Shown: positions 1 to 10,747 of the stretch, piece after piece | Numbering within the stretch: position 1 is the stretch's first letter | Layout: each line of letters begins with the position of its first letter | Assembly (NCBI RefSeq): GCF_014805685.1 | Contig: NC_060892.1 | Location: forward strand, 20,101,990-20,165,989 | DNA: 64,000 nt | From: Silurus meridionalis | Lineage: Eukaryota; Chordata; Actinopteri; Siluriformes; Siluridae | Direction of reading: 5' to 3' | Made by a program: the position numbers and the translations under genes | Notes under the pieces: model-generated | Database searches by the model: none | What the model was told of the DNA's origin: nothing | The model's input: the letters and a program-made list of their open reading frames with translations, nothing else

Positions 1-119
1 TTGTGACATCATTGGCGGGCGACATTGCGCAAACCACAAAGCTACAAAATGGCAGCGCGATAAGAGCGACATCAGCTTCTGTTGTTCAGGTAAGCACTTT
101 GTGGGTGAATCTGTGCAGC

Positions 120-1480
120 ATGGCTAAAATGCAAACAATCTTTTGCATGTGTGTCCCTCCTTGCCCCCGTTTTTTTTATGGGGAAACACACACATGAGAT
201 TTGTGTTGTTTGTTTGGGAGTGGAGCATGCTGATGATTGTTCGTGCTGTAGCCGTATGGCTATTCGCACGCTCCACTCCTGGAGATCACTCTTCGAGGAG
301 ACAGATGGAGAAGGCATGGAGACAGATATGTCCTCTCCAACCACCCGCTGGGCCGAGCTCCCGTTCCCCGGAGAAAGCTCTCGCTGCAGCTGGCCTTTCT
401 TCCGGTGCATGTTACGCGGAGCTCCGGATCTCTGCCTCTGAAGACGGGGGCATCCCTTTCTACATCCCTTTCTAGCACTTGCTTCCTTCCTAGAGATAGC
501 TTGGCCTGACGAGAAGTGGAAGCAACACGTTCCCAGCAAGCTGGATAAGCGTTTCCTGCATCCCTTGGCACAGCCTCCACCCTGGGAACCTACCATTTTT
601 TCCCCAACCTACAAACTAAGGAATCTAAGTCTTGGATACCCCTATACACAAATATAGTAGGGTTTAAGGAGTGTGGCTACGGGGAGATGCTCAGGGTTGA
701 AGGGATGCTAGCTGGCTATCTCTCCCCAGGTGTTGCATCTCTGAAGGCCCAGGTGTTGCCTACTAAGCCATTGAGAGCCACTTCGGCCTTAGTAGGCAGG
801 CCTTACGCAGCAGCAAGTCAAACAGCGGGCTGCCTCCGCACTATGGGTGTGTTATAGGCATACCAGGCCGATCTGCTGCGAGAGTTGGATCAGGATCTTA
901 ACTCTGGGACTGACAACATCAAGGAGTTACGTCACACAGCCGACCTAACCCTTTGAGCCACCAAGGAAATGGCGCAGGCCGTTGGTCACTCCATGTCAGC
1001 CTTAGTAGCCACAAAAAGGCATCTGTGGCTCACCCTGTCAGAAATTCCTAACGGTGACAGAGTTTTTCTGCTGAATGCCCCGATAGCTACTTTTAGCATG
1101 TTCGGCGACGCGGTAGGCACGGTAGGCGACAGGTTTCAGGAGTCTTAAATGCAGTCGACAGCGTTTCAGCTGTACTTTCCCCATTGCCATCACTGGGCTG
1201 CTCAGCAGGCACAGCCCCATCTCATCATGGCTGGGCGGCGTGAAGCCCAAAAGCAGAGTGTTGCCACCCAGACCCCGCTTTGTGCAGCCTCCCCTCCCGC
1301 GAGTGTCTCCCTCCATTCCCGCCCGAAAGATCGCTGCAGATGGAGGATACCCGCTGCCTCCAGCCGCTCTGGAAGGGTCAGAGACCAGCCTTGAGAGGAG
1401 ATTTCCTGGCAGCTTGGGAAGGCCTGCCAAATGTATCAAATCAAAGACCCAATGAGAGGTATCTCGGTGGGTCCTGCGCA
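120..1480 (+). pseudogene. DIRS gag-like ORF remnant
   Basis: Pieces in shifting frames match the gag-like first protein of fish DIRS elements. They include a Cys-rich start (CVPPCPRFF near residue 1 of the product), a stretch around 690-830 reading like ASLKAQVLPTKPLRATSALV, one around 905-1035 reading IKELRHTADLTL and VATKRHLWLTLSEIP, and one around 1060-1140 with FGDAVGTVGDRFQES. At least four frame changes or stops separate them. The same region is better preserved in copy B at 32158. No function is possible here. The boundary with the pol part is approximate. Confidence 0.78.
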
Positions 1481-1489
1481 CAATAGAAA

Positions 1490-2650
1490 AGGGCTACTCA
1501 ATTCAGTTCAGGTCCCCTCAACAGGTTGTGTCCTACCATGGTGGGACACAAGCAGGCTCTGGTCCTGGAACAAGAAATGTGCACCCTCCTAAGGAAAGGG
1601 GCCATCGAGGTGGTTCCTCCCTTAATCAGAGAGTCAGTACCTCGTAGATCTAAGGGATGCCTAATTTCACATTGCCATCCGCATTCTTAATTATATCGAC
1701 GATTGTTTGGTATTAGCTCGATTAGAGCTTCAGGCGGTCCAGCATCGAAATGTCATTCTTGCCCACATGTGGGAATTGGGGTTAAGACTAAATGCAAAGA
1801 AGAGTGTGCTTTCTCCAGAGAACAGAGAACCACCTTCTTGGGCGTAGTGAGGGACTCGACCTTGTTGTGGGCACAATTGTCTCCTGCCGGATAAAAGTCA
1901 AGCCTGACTGTAAGGCAGTTCCAGAGGCTGCTCAGTCTCATGGCAGCAGAGGCCAGTGTGATCCCACTTGGCCTCTCCATTTGAGACCTGAGTGTTCTTC
2001 TGAAAGGGCAATCTGTTCTGTACTATCAAGGTCTCGCGGCAAGCCTACCTTCCTGTCTCAAGACCCTGCCCTGGGAGCTCCTTGTCATTGCATAACACTA
2101 AAGACAGACACATCACTAATGGGGTGGGAAGCGGTCATGAGTGGCCACACCGCCCAAGGTTGGTGGAACAAGTCACATCTTTCATGGCTCATAAAATGCC
2201 TGGAGATGATGGCCTTGTTCTTGCCACTGAAACACTTTCACCAAGACCTGAGATGTCGCCACGTGTTGGTCCGCCAGGCTGGCGCGGCAGATCCTCCTAT
2301 GGTCCCATGGGAAACTCCTCTCATTCGAGCAGTTTACACCCCGAGGTGGTGAAGCAGATATGGCAGAGATAATACAGAGCCAAGGTGGATCTGTTTCACT
2401 TCGAGAGACTTTGCACCTTCCCCTCTTTGGTTCTCTCTCTCATCCAGCCCCATTGGGACTGAGGCCACGTCTGTATGCCTTTCACCCTATCGTGCTGCTT
2501 CCGGGAGTTCTGGAGAGAATCCGCCAGGAGGGAGCTTGTCTCAGGCAGACCTTGGTTTACAGGCCTGCTGTCCCTCTTGAAAGACCACCTTGGGAAATTC
2601 CTCCCAGAAGGGATCTCCTCTGAAAGGTTGGGGGAACCCTTGTTCACCCC
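1490..2650 (+). pseudogene. DIRS reverse transcriptase / RNase H remnant
   Basis: The reading starts with an RT N-terminal part (KQALVLEQEMCTLLRKGAIE near 1550). It then jumps from 'DLRDA' straight to 'RILNYIDDCLVLA' near 1690. The RT catalytic Y-x-D-D-type motif (YIDD) is therefore present but roughly 60-70 residues before it are missing. It continues as LGLRLNAKKSVLSPE near 1780, then TFLGVVRDSTLLWAQLSPA. The RNase H part begins near 2060 (ALGAPCHCITLKTDTSLMGW, keeping the first Asp) but lacks the block after HVLVR near 2270. The downstream linker (LFGSLSHPAPLG; PRLRLYAF) is readable to about 2640. Several stops and shifts are present. Confidence 0.85.
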
Positions 2651-2659
2651 TGCCCAGAC

Positions 2660-3475
2660 TTATGCAAGCTGTGGCTGTGGCCTCTAAGCTGGTGCAGTTC
2701 CAAGCAGCTGGTCTCTCTACTGAGGTAGTACAACCATTTTCCATTCCAGAGCTCCCTCCACGAGGAGGTTGTATGCCGCTAAATGACATCTGTTCACCAC
2801 GTGGTGTGAGCACCACCAGTTGATCTAGTTAACTGTCCGGTTGGACAACCCTTAAGGTTTACCTGTCCACTATCACATCTTATTTTACCCCGCTAGCGGG
2901 GCAGTCGCTGGGAAAACACCCCTTTGTGACCCGTTTCCTACGTGCCAACCGGAGGCTGAGGCCTGGGACACAACCCAAGTGCCTGTGTGGGACTTGGTCG
3001 TTGTGCTGGTGGCTCTATCTGAGCCCTCCTTCCAGCCCTTGGTTGACATGGGGCTTAGGTATTTCTTAAATAAGACTGCCTTTCTCCTGGCAATCTCCTT
3101 GCTTTAGAGGGTCGGGGGCCTACAGGCTCTTACTATTCTATACCCCAAACCGGAGTATGTGCCTAAGGAGCCTGCGGCTCCCTCGCGACTTGTCGTTTTG
3201 CAGGCATTCTGCCCTCCTTCTTTTCTAGGCCCTAACCAGGAAAATCAGTGCGAGCACTGGATACATACCTCCACAGGACGAGCTGTTTGTCTGCTATGGC
3301 CCTCACAGAAAACGTTTCTAATAAGCAGACGCTCAGTAGATGGGTTGTGGATGCCATTTGTCTGTGTTATGAGTCTTCTGGTTTTTCCACTCCTTTCATA
3401 TTTGAGGCCCATTCCACCCGGAGTACGGTGGCCTCTATGGCCTGGTCTGCTTCCTGGTTTGCGTGACATTACCTG
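2660..3475 (+). pseudogene. DIRS tyrosine recombinase remnant
   Basis: The open segments read like the YR domain of fish DIRS elements: LVQFQAAGLSTEVVQ (about 2690), an N-terminal core-binding part around 2750-2830, PLAGQSLGKHPFVTRFLR-like codons near 2890-2945, VPKEPAAPSRLVVLQAFCPP near 3160, and KQTLSRWVVDAICLCYESSG near 3325. The H-x-x-R motif is seen as HSTR at 3410-3421. In this family HxxR contributes to the recombinase active site. The catalytic Tyr region after it is lost or out of frame. Stops and frameshifts occur throughout. Confidence 0.82.
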
Positions 3476-3615
3476 CCAACTGACATCACGACTGCCTATT
3501 AGCCAGATTTTACACATGATTCAGAGCGTGTACAACGCGAGGCGTTCCCAAAGAGTTTTCGACGCAGCTCTCGTTTCCTCAGAAAACTAGGGTTACCTAT
3601 GGAACCTTGTGACAT

Positions 3616-3921
3616 TTAGTTTGAAACAGTGCCAAGCCATCAGGGTGATCAGAATCATTAATTAGTTAATATACTCCTGTTCATGTATTTTTATAAAATT
3701 ATTTCCAATAGTACATTCTCTTCATTTCATAGTGTTTCTCTCATGTGTTTTGCTGCATTTCTTTTCAATCAGATTTTAGCCTATTCAAATCTATGCTGCT
3801 TGAATCTGTTGCTTAAACCAATTAGACTGCGTCACTGCGAGGCCCCCTGAAGGTTTCAAAACATGGCATTTATTCGTCATTTGATTGGATGGTCAGAGAT
3901 CACACTAGTCACACTAATATT
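3616..3921. other. Unique spacer
   Basis: No gene or repeat recognised between the DIRS end and the next repeat. Confidence 0.5.
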
Positions 3922-4107
3922 CTTTTGCTAGAGATGATGTATGTGGGTGGTACAGCTGTGGCTGCAGTGAAAGGAAACTTGTTGACTTGTATTCAATGAG
4001 ATTTTTCCTTTGGTGATAGCATTTATTCTCACTGTATGAGATACATGTCTAGGATGCAGCGCTCTGTTATACTGCAATTTTCTATTATACTGATGATTTC
4101 TATAGCC
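3922..4107 (+). repeat. Unidentified interspersed repeat, copy 1 (left part)
   Basis: This stretch is clearly similar to 12775-12975. Shared landmarks are gatgatgtatg, agctgtggctgcag, ctgtatgagatac and gatgcagcgctct, in the same order and orientation. The copy resumes after the nested insertions at about 4732 (taaagcggtggactgaatga compared with taaagaggtggattgattca at 12982). I cannot assign a family and see no coding content. Confidence 0.7.
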
Positions 4108-4111
4108 ATGG

Positions 4112-4297
4112 CATATAGTCAAGTCAAGTCAAGTCAAGTTTATTTGTATAGCGCTTTTCACAACAGACATTGTCTCAAAGCAGCTTTACACAAATCAACA
4201 GTTAAGGTGAATGGTGTGAATTTGTCCCTGATGAGCAAGCTGTGGCGACTGTGGCAAGGAAAAACTCCCTTAGATGTTATGAGGAAGAAACCTTATA
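4112..4297 (+). repeat. Dispersed fish repeat with 'tttatttgtatagcgct' motif, copy 1
   Basis: The repeat opens with four tandem 'tcaag' units, followed by tttatttgtatagcgcttt, attgtctcaaagcagcttta and gatgagcaagctgtgg. The same sequence in the same order recurs at 29597-29765. It is a recurrent short element in fish genomes and has no coding capacity. It stops abruptly next to the Tc1 miniature element at 4304, so its right part is missing. Confidence 0.7.
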
Positions 4298-4303
4298 TAT
4301 ATA

Positions 4304-4721
4304 CAGTACAGACCAAAAGTTTGGACACACCTGCTCATTCGAAGAGTTTTCTTTATTTTCATGACTTTGAAAATTGTAGAGTCACACTGAAGGCATCAAA
4401 ACTATGAAATACCACATGTGGAATTATATACATAACAAAAAAGTGAACTGAAAATATGTCATATTGTAGGTTCTTCAAAGTAGGCATCAAGAGAATGCCA
4501 AGAGTGTGCAAAGCAGTAATCTAAGAAAAAGGTGGCTAATTTGAAGAACCTACAATATGACATATTTTCAGTTGTTTCACACTTTTTTGTTATGTATATA
4601 ATTCCACATGTGTTAATTCATAGTTTTGATGCCTTCAGTGTGACTCTACAATTTTCATAGTCATGAAAATAAAGAAAACTCTTTAAATGAGAAGGTGTGT
4701 CTAAACTTTTGGTCTGTACTG
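4304..4721. mobile_element. Palindromic Tc1-like miniature element
   Basis: The element is bounded by TA at 4302-4303 and 4722-4723, with ends reading cagtacagaccaaaag and its reverse complement. The left arm (about 4304-4479) pairs almost completely with the right arm (about 4540-4721), leaving a 60-base spacer. The spacer and the first bases of the right arm read RMPRVCKAVI and then FEEPTI-stop in + orientation. This is the C-terminal end of a Tc1-like transposase. The copy therefore looks like a deletion/duplication product that kept only the last codons and two copies of the terminal region. It has no transposase of its own. Confidence 0.85.
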
Positions 4722-4731
4722 TATATAATAT

Positions 4732-4800
4732 AAAGCGGTGGACTGAATGAGGTAGGGCACAATTGAAAGCCTAGGGATGAAATGCATGGCTGGCTACTTG
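4732..4800 (+). repeat. Unidentified interspersed repeat, copy 1 (right part)
   Basis: Continuation of the repeat at 3922-4107 after the nested insertions. It aligns to 12982-13010 through taaag-ggtgga-tga. The right limit is unclear. Confidence 0.5.
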
Positions 4801-5347
4801 TTTGAAATATATGATAAACTGTATTAAGTTTCAACTGTTCTGTAAAAGCAGTCCAATGCAACTGCCTGTATGACACAGACAGCCAATCAAGTCGCATTTC
4901 ATACGATTTTCAAAATTGCTGTTTTTCTACAATTAGAGCATTTGCATTCAGTTAGTGCAGTTAAGTGATCTTCTTCACAAACAGGAAGAAAAAAAGGGTT
5001 TTGTTAATGTGTTCTGTCAGCATGCAGCAATCAATTCATTAGAAACTTCAATGCTCGACCTTTCACCAGTTTCCAAGGTGAATTTCATGAGCATAAGGTC
5101 TATTAAGAAACAAAATATAATGATTATTTATTTCCAAGCCAACTTACCTACTTGTTGTGCATACAGGCTCAAACATGGTATAATGAATGTGTGCTTAAAC
5201 ACTCGCAAAAATAAATAAATAATTGACACATCTGTGTGCACATGTGGTGCAGTTTTGGTTTATTCTTTCCCCCACATTTCCAATAAATGAATATATAAAT
5301 GGAGAAAGAGAGAGACAAAAAGAGTGGAAGTGTGTTTGTGTGTGAAA

Positions 5348-5391
<44 letters not shown>

Positions 5392-6840
5392 AGTAAAAAA
5401 AAAAAAAAAAAGGCACTTCAGGCAATGCTAAGACATTGACACGTTTTCATAATTTAACTGGGTCTGAGGGATTTTACTGTCACACAGATGCTGCAGCAGA
5501 CTAAGAATAGTTACAATGCCATCAATAGCTATAATTCAGCCAGGGCTTGTTCATTTTGCTTCCATTACGGTTTGGATGCAGATCTCAACAAATCATGACC
5601 AGAATAGCTTTTACAAAAAAAAAATATATATATATATATATATACAAAAGTGTATATGAGGCAAAAAGAAGGAAACAGACAATAAAGAAATGAATTGAAA
5701 TATTTAAAACTTATTTAAAAACACAAACCACTTAATATATTGTTGCAGGGCATTTTTTTACATTAAAATGTAAATGTAAGGATAATGAGTGCATGCAATG
5801 AAAAGAAACATACATTGGTAAATAGAAGTAGTAAATATTTAATATGCATATTTGTTGTTATTAGATCATTGTAAAACAGACCGTTTTTATTCATTTCAGG
5901 CTTAAATCGTCATATTGCATTGTGTTTCATTGTCTAATACAGATATTATTTCTGGAAATAATATTCGCTCTAATGCTTAAAAGAAATAAAACTCCAAAAG
6001 CCTTATATTCCTTTTAATCGTTGTTTTATGATAAAAACTATTGAGTTAATAGTATGAATAAGTTATTTTCATTTGATAAACTGTCCTAGACATAACACTA
6101 TAGTGGAATTTTCATTTTTTTTTTTTTTTTATTCAGAATATTATTGTTTAAATGCATTTTTCTAAGGCCTGATACACTGTAGGAACAAATGTTTGTAGAA
6201 GCCTAACCATAAGTTCAGTAGGATTGAGGTAAGAGTTCTACAACAGGCCACTCCGCTTCCTCTTGAAGGCAATATTGTATGAATTTTTTTTTAGGTAATT
6301 AAAGCCAGCAAAATTTTTCTACTTTATTGTTCATGTTTTGTTTTGTTTTTTGGTGTTTATGTCACCAGCTTATCAGGTTTGCCAAATTTTGATTCTTTTT
6401 TATCATTTTATTCAAAAATTTACTATTGTTACGATCAGCACATATGCAGGGTGTATTTCACAGTGACCTTTCTGCAAACCATCTTCAACGCTGTAATGAG
6501 ACGGTACCCTCGTCTCCCTCTGCATTATTTAACACTTCTCGGGTAACATTTCCCTTCAGGCAACTTTCAATGGTGGCCACAATTTCAATTTGAATAGTTC
6601 AGGTTTTTTTTTTCTTTTAAATAAGATATTATGAAAATTCAATTGATGAGATGTGTATGCAATTTTAATCATTTATTATAAACAGGGAAAAAATCAGGTG
6701 TTTTTTTTAACTAGCAGTGAATGTTTTTATATAACATATTGATATACAGTTAAATCCATTAAGAAAAAAATATTTTATTGTCTTTGTATATGGTGATTTG
6801 TTCTAAATCATAAAGGCTCCTACACTAGTTTTAAAGGTCG
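4801..6840. other. AT-rich unique DNA with simple repeats
   Basis: No gene is recognised. Simple repeats are (GA)n at 5350-5388, an A-run at 5395-5412, (AT)n at 5623-5644 and a T-run at 6113-6132. The short open frames lack protein-like composition. Confidence 0.55.
5350..5388 (+). repeat. (GA)n microsatellite
   Basis: Uninterrupted GA repeat of about 19 units, followed within ten bases by a long A-run. Confidence 0.97.
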
Positions 6841-7330
6841 TTTTGCAAAAAGCACGCCATCCACTTCAAATCTGAAATCTCTTTCAGCTCGGCTATGGCA
6901 AGTTCTAATGGAAACCCAGAGCTCTTGGGAAACACGTACACAGGCCAGCTCAAACTGAGCACAAAGCACACAGAGGATCTAACGTCGGACGCCTCTCAGA
7001 CTTCAATGCTCAGAGAAAAGAGGCACAGTGACAGGCCAAAGGGGAGAAAGACACCTGTTGCTGGAAGCAGAGACAGAGGGGTAAAGGAGACTGTCGGTTT
7101 GCATAATGGACAGCGTCCCAGTTACCACTGTTGCTCTTCGCTTTAAAAAGGCTGGTGGACACTGAGATGGAGTTAGTACATGTTGATGAACAGAACATTA
7201 CCCACAAGTCCCCAGCCTCCACCTACTCCCAATTAATGTGTCACAGCAGTGAAACAGCAAGCTCTCCAAGTGGACCTAATCTCGCTTCTCTGTCTCCGAT
7301 TGACAAACAGCTCGATGCTGCTTTATAGGA
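6841..7330. other. GC-richer non-repeat block, possible conserved element
   Basis: Base composition shifts from strongly AT-rich to balanced, with no repeat or microsatellite visible. Two short open frames on the + strand (6895-7146 and 7131-7328) cover it, but neither resembles a protein family I know. A splice-acceptor-like 'ctctttcag' ends at 6887. This could be a conserved noncoding element, an untranslated exon or chance. No alignment was possible. Confidence 0.2.
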
Positions 7331-8760
7331 TGCCAACAGGTACTACAGACTAAAGATATACACCGCTGCAGCTAGTTGCTTCAGTACTGCCCTCCAGGTC
7401 TTTGCATCACACAATATTTACATTTCAATGACCCTCAGCCCTTATAAACTGTCTTATTGTTTATTGATTTTAATCACACCACCCTAAGCTAAAACAATAA
7501 AGATACAGGTCAGAGCTAAACCCTGAAAACCAGAAGGAAAAAGGACTCTTTTACAAATGACATGGTTTCCAGGCTTACAGCCACTCATTTTAGTTTCACA
7601 TTAGGCCTTGTAGTGTTTTCTTGATTGTCTGAGTTTAACACAGTGTTTTCATCTTGCAAATCATTGCAGTGGTCATTCACTGGAACCTGTGTTTCAGACC
7701 TGCCACATTATCCAACAAATGGGTTTACAAATGTGTGTCTTAGTTTTACAAAGATGAATATGTAATTATATTGTATTATACATATTATATATGTATAATA
7801 CATGTTTATTTATATTTTTTATTAAAAAGGCATTTATGTAACATTTTAAGAGGAAGGAGTCTCTAGTGCCAGTGCTTTTGTGATGGTCAGATATTCAGTG
7901 CTCCACTGTCAAATCAAAGGAGTCACAGCATCACAACCTTTAATACACGGCCTTCACAGACTACCATCCCCATTCACTCCTGTGTTCACATTCCCACAGC
8001 TATTGTTTGAACACACGTACACACCTGCAGTTCTTGTCTTTGTACCATTTGGAGATTTTTTCTCAATTTTTTTCTTTTCTTTAGAAGCTACCAATGTAGC
8101 ATCATTTCTGTTGTGTAAAAAACAAGCAATTGGCTAATGTCACCCAGACAGACAATAGAGTTTTAAGGGGACATTTCTGAAACACAACAGTTTAATATAC
8201 TGTAGAATGAAGAGAAAGAACGATCATAACATAGCCATTGATTTTCATTTAGGAATAAAACACAGGAGGGGTTGGTATAGATTAATAATCAATAAAGGGT
8301 GTTCTGCCACTTGACCATTACCACTCTTTAGTTCCTTTTATAACACAACCAATTATTGCAATTTTTATTTATTATAATGACTAATTTGCCTTTTTTATAA
8401 TTTTTTTTTATTTAATTTCATTGACTGTACTTACATAGTGCAAGCAAATTCTTCATGTTATCATTAGCATTACCTTAGCATTCTTAGCCACTCCCTTTAA
8501 TTCACAGCTTCCTGGAGTCTTTAAGACTTTCATGTAGCAGTCAGGATAATGGCACAGTTTTTACTGTACCTGTTACAAAACATTGACATTTAAAAGAGGG
8601 ATTAAAGACTTTTGTTTGTCTTTAAATACATTCTTATTAATCTTTGATCAGTGTTGTGTCCACAGGTCTCTGTAGATTAGCCGTTACTATAGACACAATA
8701 ATAAGTTCATTAAAACAATGTTGTGACTCGAATTACATTGCAAACCAGGGAAATTAAGTA
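7331..8760. other. Unique AT-rich DNA
   Basis: Nothing recognised on either strand. Confidence 0.5.
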
Positions 8761-8821
8761 CAGTAGTGTATTTCGTTTCATTTGCTCTCTCTTTCACTCT
8801 CTCTCTCTCCTTCTCTCTCAG

Positions 8822-8972
8822 GACTGCTCCGAAGATGCTGTGCTTGGAAAACCTTTTAGTGCTGATTATGAAGACATTTCCAAGGTTGTTGGCTTTATCG
8901 AGTCCAGGCTCGATGCCTGCTCTGCTACCTGAGAATGCAGTGCCTAAGTTGGCATTTGCCACATTCCCACAG
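8822..8972 (+). other. Exon-like segment, unassigned
   Basis: A long CT-rich tract ends in 'ttctctctcag' at 8821 and a donor-like 'cccacag|gtatgc' falls at 8972/8973. These would delimit a 151-base exon. One frame starting at 8822 is open for 36 codons to a TGA at 8930-8932 (it begins DCSEDAVLGKPFSADYEDIS). Another frame is open right across. I do not recognise either peptide. CT-rich microsatellites often mimic acceptors, so this may be accidental. Confidence 0.18.
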
Positions 8973-10465
8973 GTATGCATGAGATTAGAGCAAATACATA
9001 GAGATACAACTCCAGATTTAACACATCCAGAAGACAAAGCACCAGGTGGCAAGTATAATTTGGGCCTTCTACTGAATAAACTTCTCCCAGGAAAAAAAGG
9101 AGATGCAAAGTTAATTATGGAGCGTCTAGTTTTACCAAACAAAATGACCTATGCACTGCACTGTATACTACTGCCATACTGCTGTATTTCTTTAGGTTTG
9201 TGATGTTAAACAATACATCATGCGAGCAGCTATGTGGTCAGGTGCTATATTATTAAGGGCAGCATTACAGTTAAGGCTTCATAAAGAGGTCATGCTTGGG
9301 ATGAAAAAGTAATTCGTGGCCACTGATATCCACCGCCTGACCTCACTTATCTGCACCTGCTCTGCCTGTTAGTCTTGGCCCTGAACCCATCTCCTGTGCA
9401 CCTCCATTACAGGGAATGAGAGCTAGAGAGTTCACCTTCCCCTCACACTATAACTCATACTGACTGTGTCCTACCTTGAAAAGTTCCCCATGCTGTAGAA
9501 CTAAAAAGCAAACCATTCTACCTCTCTGTGGTCCCACTGCACGTATGGCTAAGTGCGGAGTTGTCATATTGATATATAGACGTATATTTGCACATCTGAT
9601 CGATTTGAGGACATACTATATTAGGCTGTTATCACACTAGGCATTTTTTCTCCACAAAAGGATTTAAAAAAGCCTTGACAGGAAGAAGGCAACTTTGTGT
9701 AGGTACAACTTTGAGGAAACACAATGAGGAGAAGAGGTGTCATGCTCATGCAATGGCTGTTTTATGCCAAAAACACTATGCAAAAGCAGAATCACAAACA
9801 GATAAAGTCGGGTGGCCCATTCTGCATACATTGTTAACAAATGGCAAATCATCTGATCAAAAAGATCATCTTATTGTGGTGATTATGTTCTGGCTAATTA
9901 GGTTCTTCAAACACAAACGTGCAGATTTGAATGGTGTCGCAGGATTGAGTTGTTTAAGCTAATTGTGCATTTACGCGTTGCTTCACAAGATCATATATTT
10001 ACATCGATACCACAAACCATAATCTGGAATGCTGAGGTTTACTGTTCAGTGGCACAATGGTCAAACAAGTTTGCACAGTTTTTACCACCGTAGAGACAAT
10101 GGTTATTGCTCAAGGTTATGAAGAATTTGAAAACCTCAAGTGAACACCTTAAAAGCTGGAAGATAGAGGGCTGCTAGAAAGTTGCTGATAAATTACATGT
10201 AAGTGTTCCCCCTTTTATATAGTAACTAAAAGTTATAAATTAATAAAGATTTTATGTGTTCCTCCGTTACATCGTTTTTAAATACATAATTTTTTTGCAT
10301 CTTACATTATTAATGTCAGAGCCAACACAGGACTCACTAGAACTACGGCACAATGAATTACAAACATCTTTTGCTCATTGTATTGTACTTGATTAGAACT
10401 TTTAACATGAGGGTTCAACTAATTAAACAGTTAAATTATTCCCTTGAAAGAAAAATAATAAACTA
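8973..10465. other. Unique DNA
   Basis: No gene or repeat family recognised. Confidence 0.5.
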
Positions 10466-10747
10466 CCGTAATTTCCGGACTATAAAGCGCACCCAAATAT
10501 AAGCCGCACCCACTGAATTTTACAATGATTTTTATTTAGAACATAAAGACGCTGCACCTGTCTAGAAGCCGCAGGTGCCTACACTGAAACTAATGGACTT
10601 TACACAGACTTTAACGAAACACAGTGACTGTTACACGGCTTGTATCTAAACAGTATCCTACCGAGAAAGTCATTGTTCAACTGTCTTCCTCCTTCCTTTC
10701 ACAACAATTTCTCTCGAGAGTAGCGGCTTATGGTCCGGGAAATACGG
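10466..10747. mobile_element. Pogo-like non-autonomous transposon, short copy
   Basis: The copy is flanked by TA (10464-10465 and 10748-10749), with inverted ends ccgtaatttccggacta and its partner ggtccgggaaatacgg. Its left about 200 bases match the reverse complement of the right part of 35745-36530. Its right about 100 bases match the reverse complement of that copy's left and middle (shared gtatctaaacagta-cctacc and gtcattgttca). It is an internally deleted relative lying in the opposite orientation. The pogo assignment is inferred from the TA target and end sequence. Confidence 0.75.

Larger units (their letters stand above)
1..3615 (+). mobile_element. DIRS-type retrotransposon, decayed copy A (5' end outside window)
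   Basis: Three coding remnants lie in the order gag-like, reverse transcriptase/RNase H, tyrosine recombinase, which is the DIRS order. DIRS elements integrate with a tyrosine recombinase rather than an integrase. All frames are broken by stops, frameshifts and internal deletions, so the copy is dead. The right end near 3575-3615 (ctcagaaaactagggttacc) resembles the terminal sequence at 33585-33640 and the reverse complement of 54362-54400, as expected for a DIRS terminal repeat. The left terminal repeat is not visible and probably lies before the window. The first about 120 bases would be untranslated leader. Confidence 0.88.

Noticed and set aside
72..596. 174-codon minus-strand open frame
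   Set aside because: It is the antisense of the DIRS gag-like region, which explains the openness.
2719..2733. let-7-like word 'tgaggtagtacaacc'
   Set aside because: It lies within the DIRS recombinase remnant and encodes the STEVVQ part of it. No hairpin partner is visible.
1..3612. 'ttgtgacat' at both position 1 and 3606 as a target-site duplication of DIRS copy A
   Set aside because: DIRS elements do not make target duplications, the left terminal repeat is not seen at position 1, and a 9-base match is weak.
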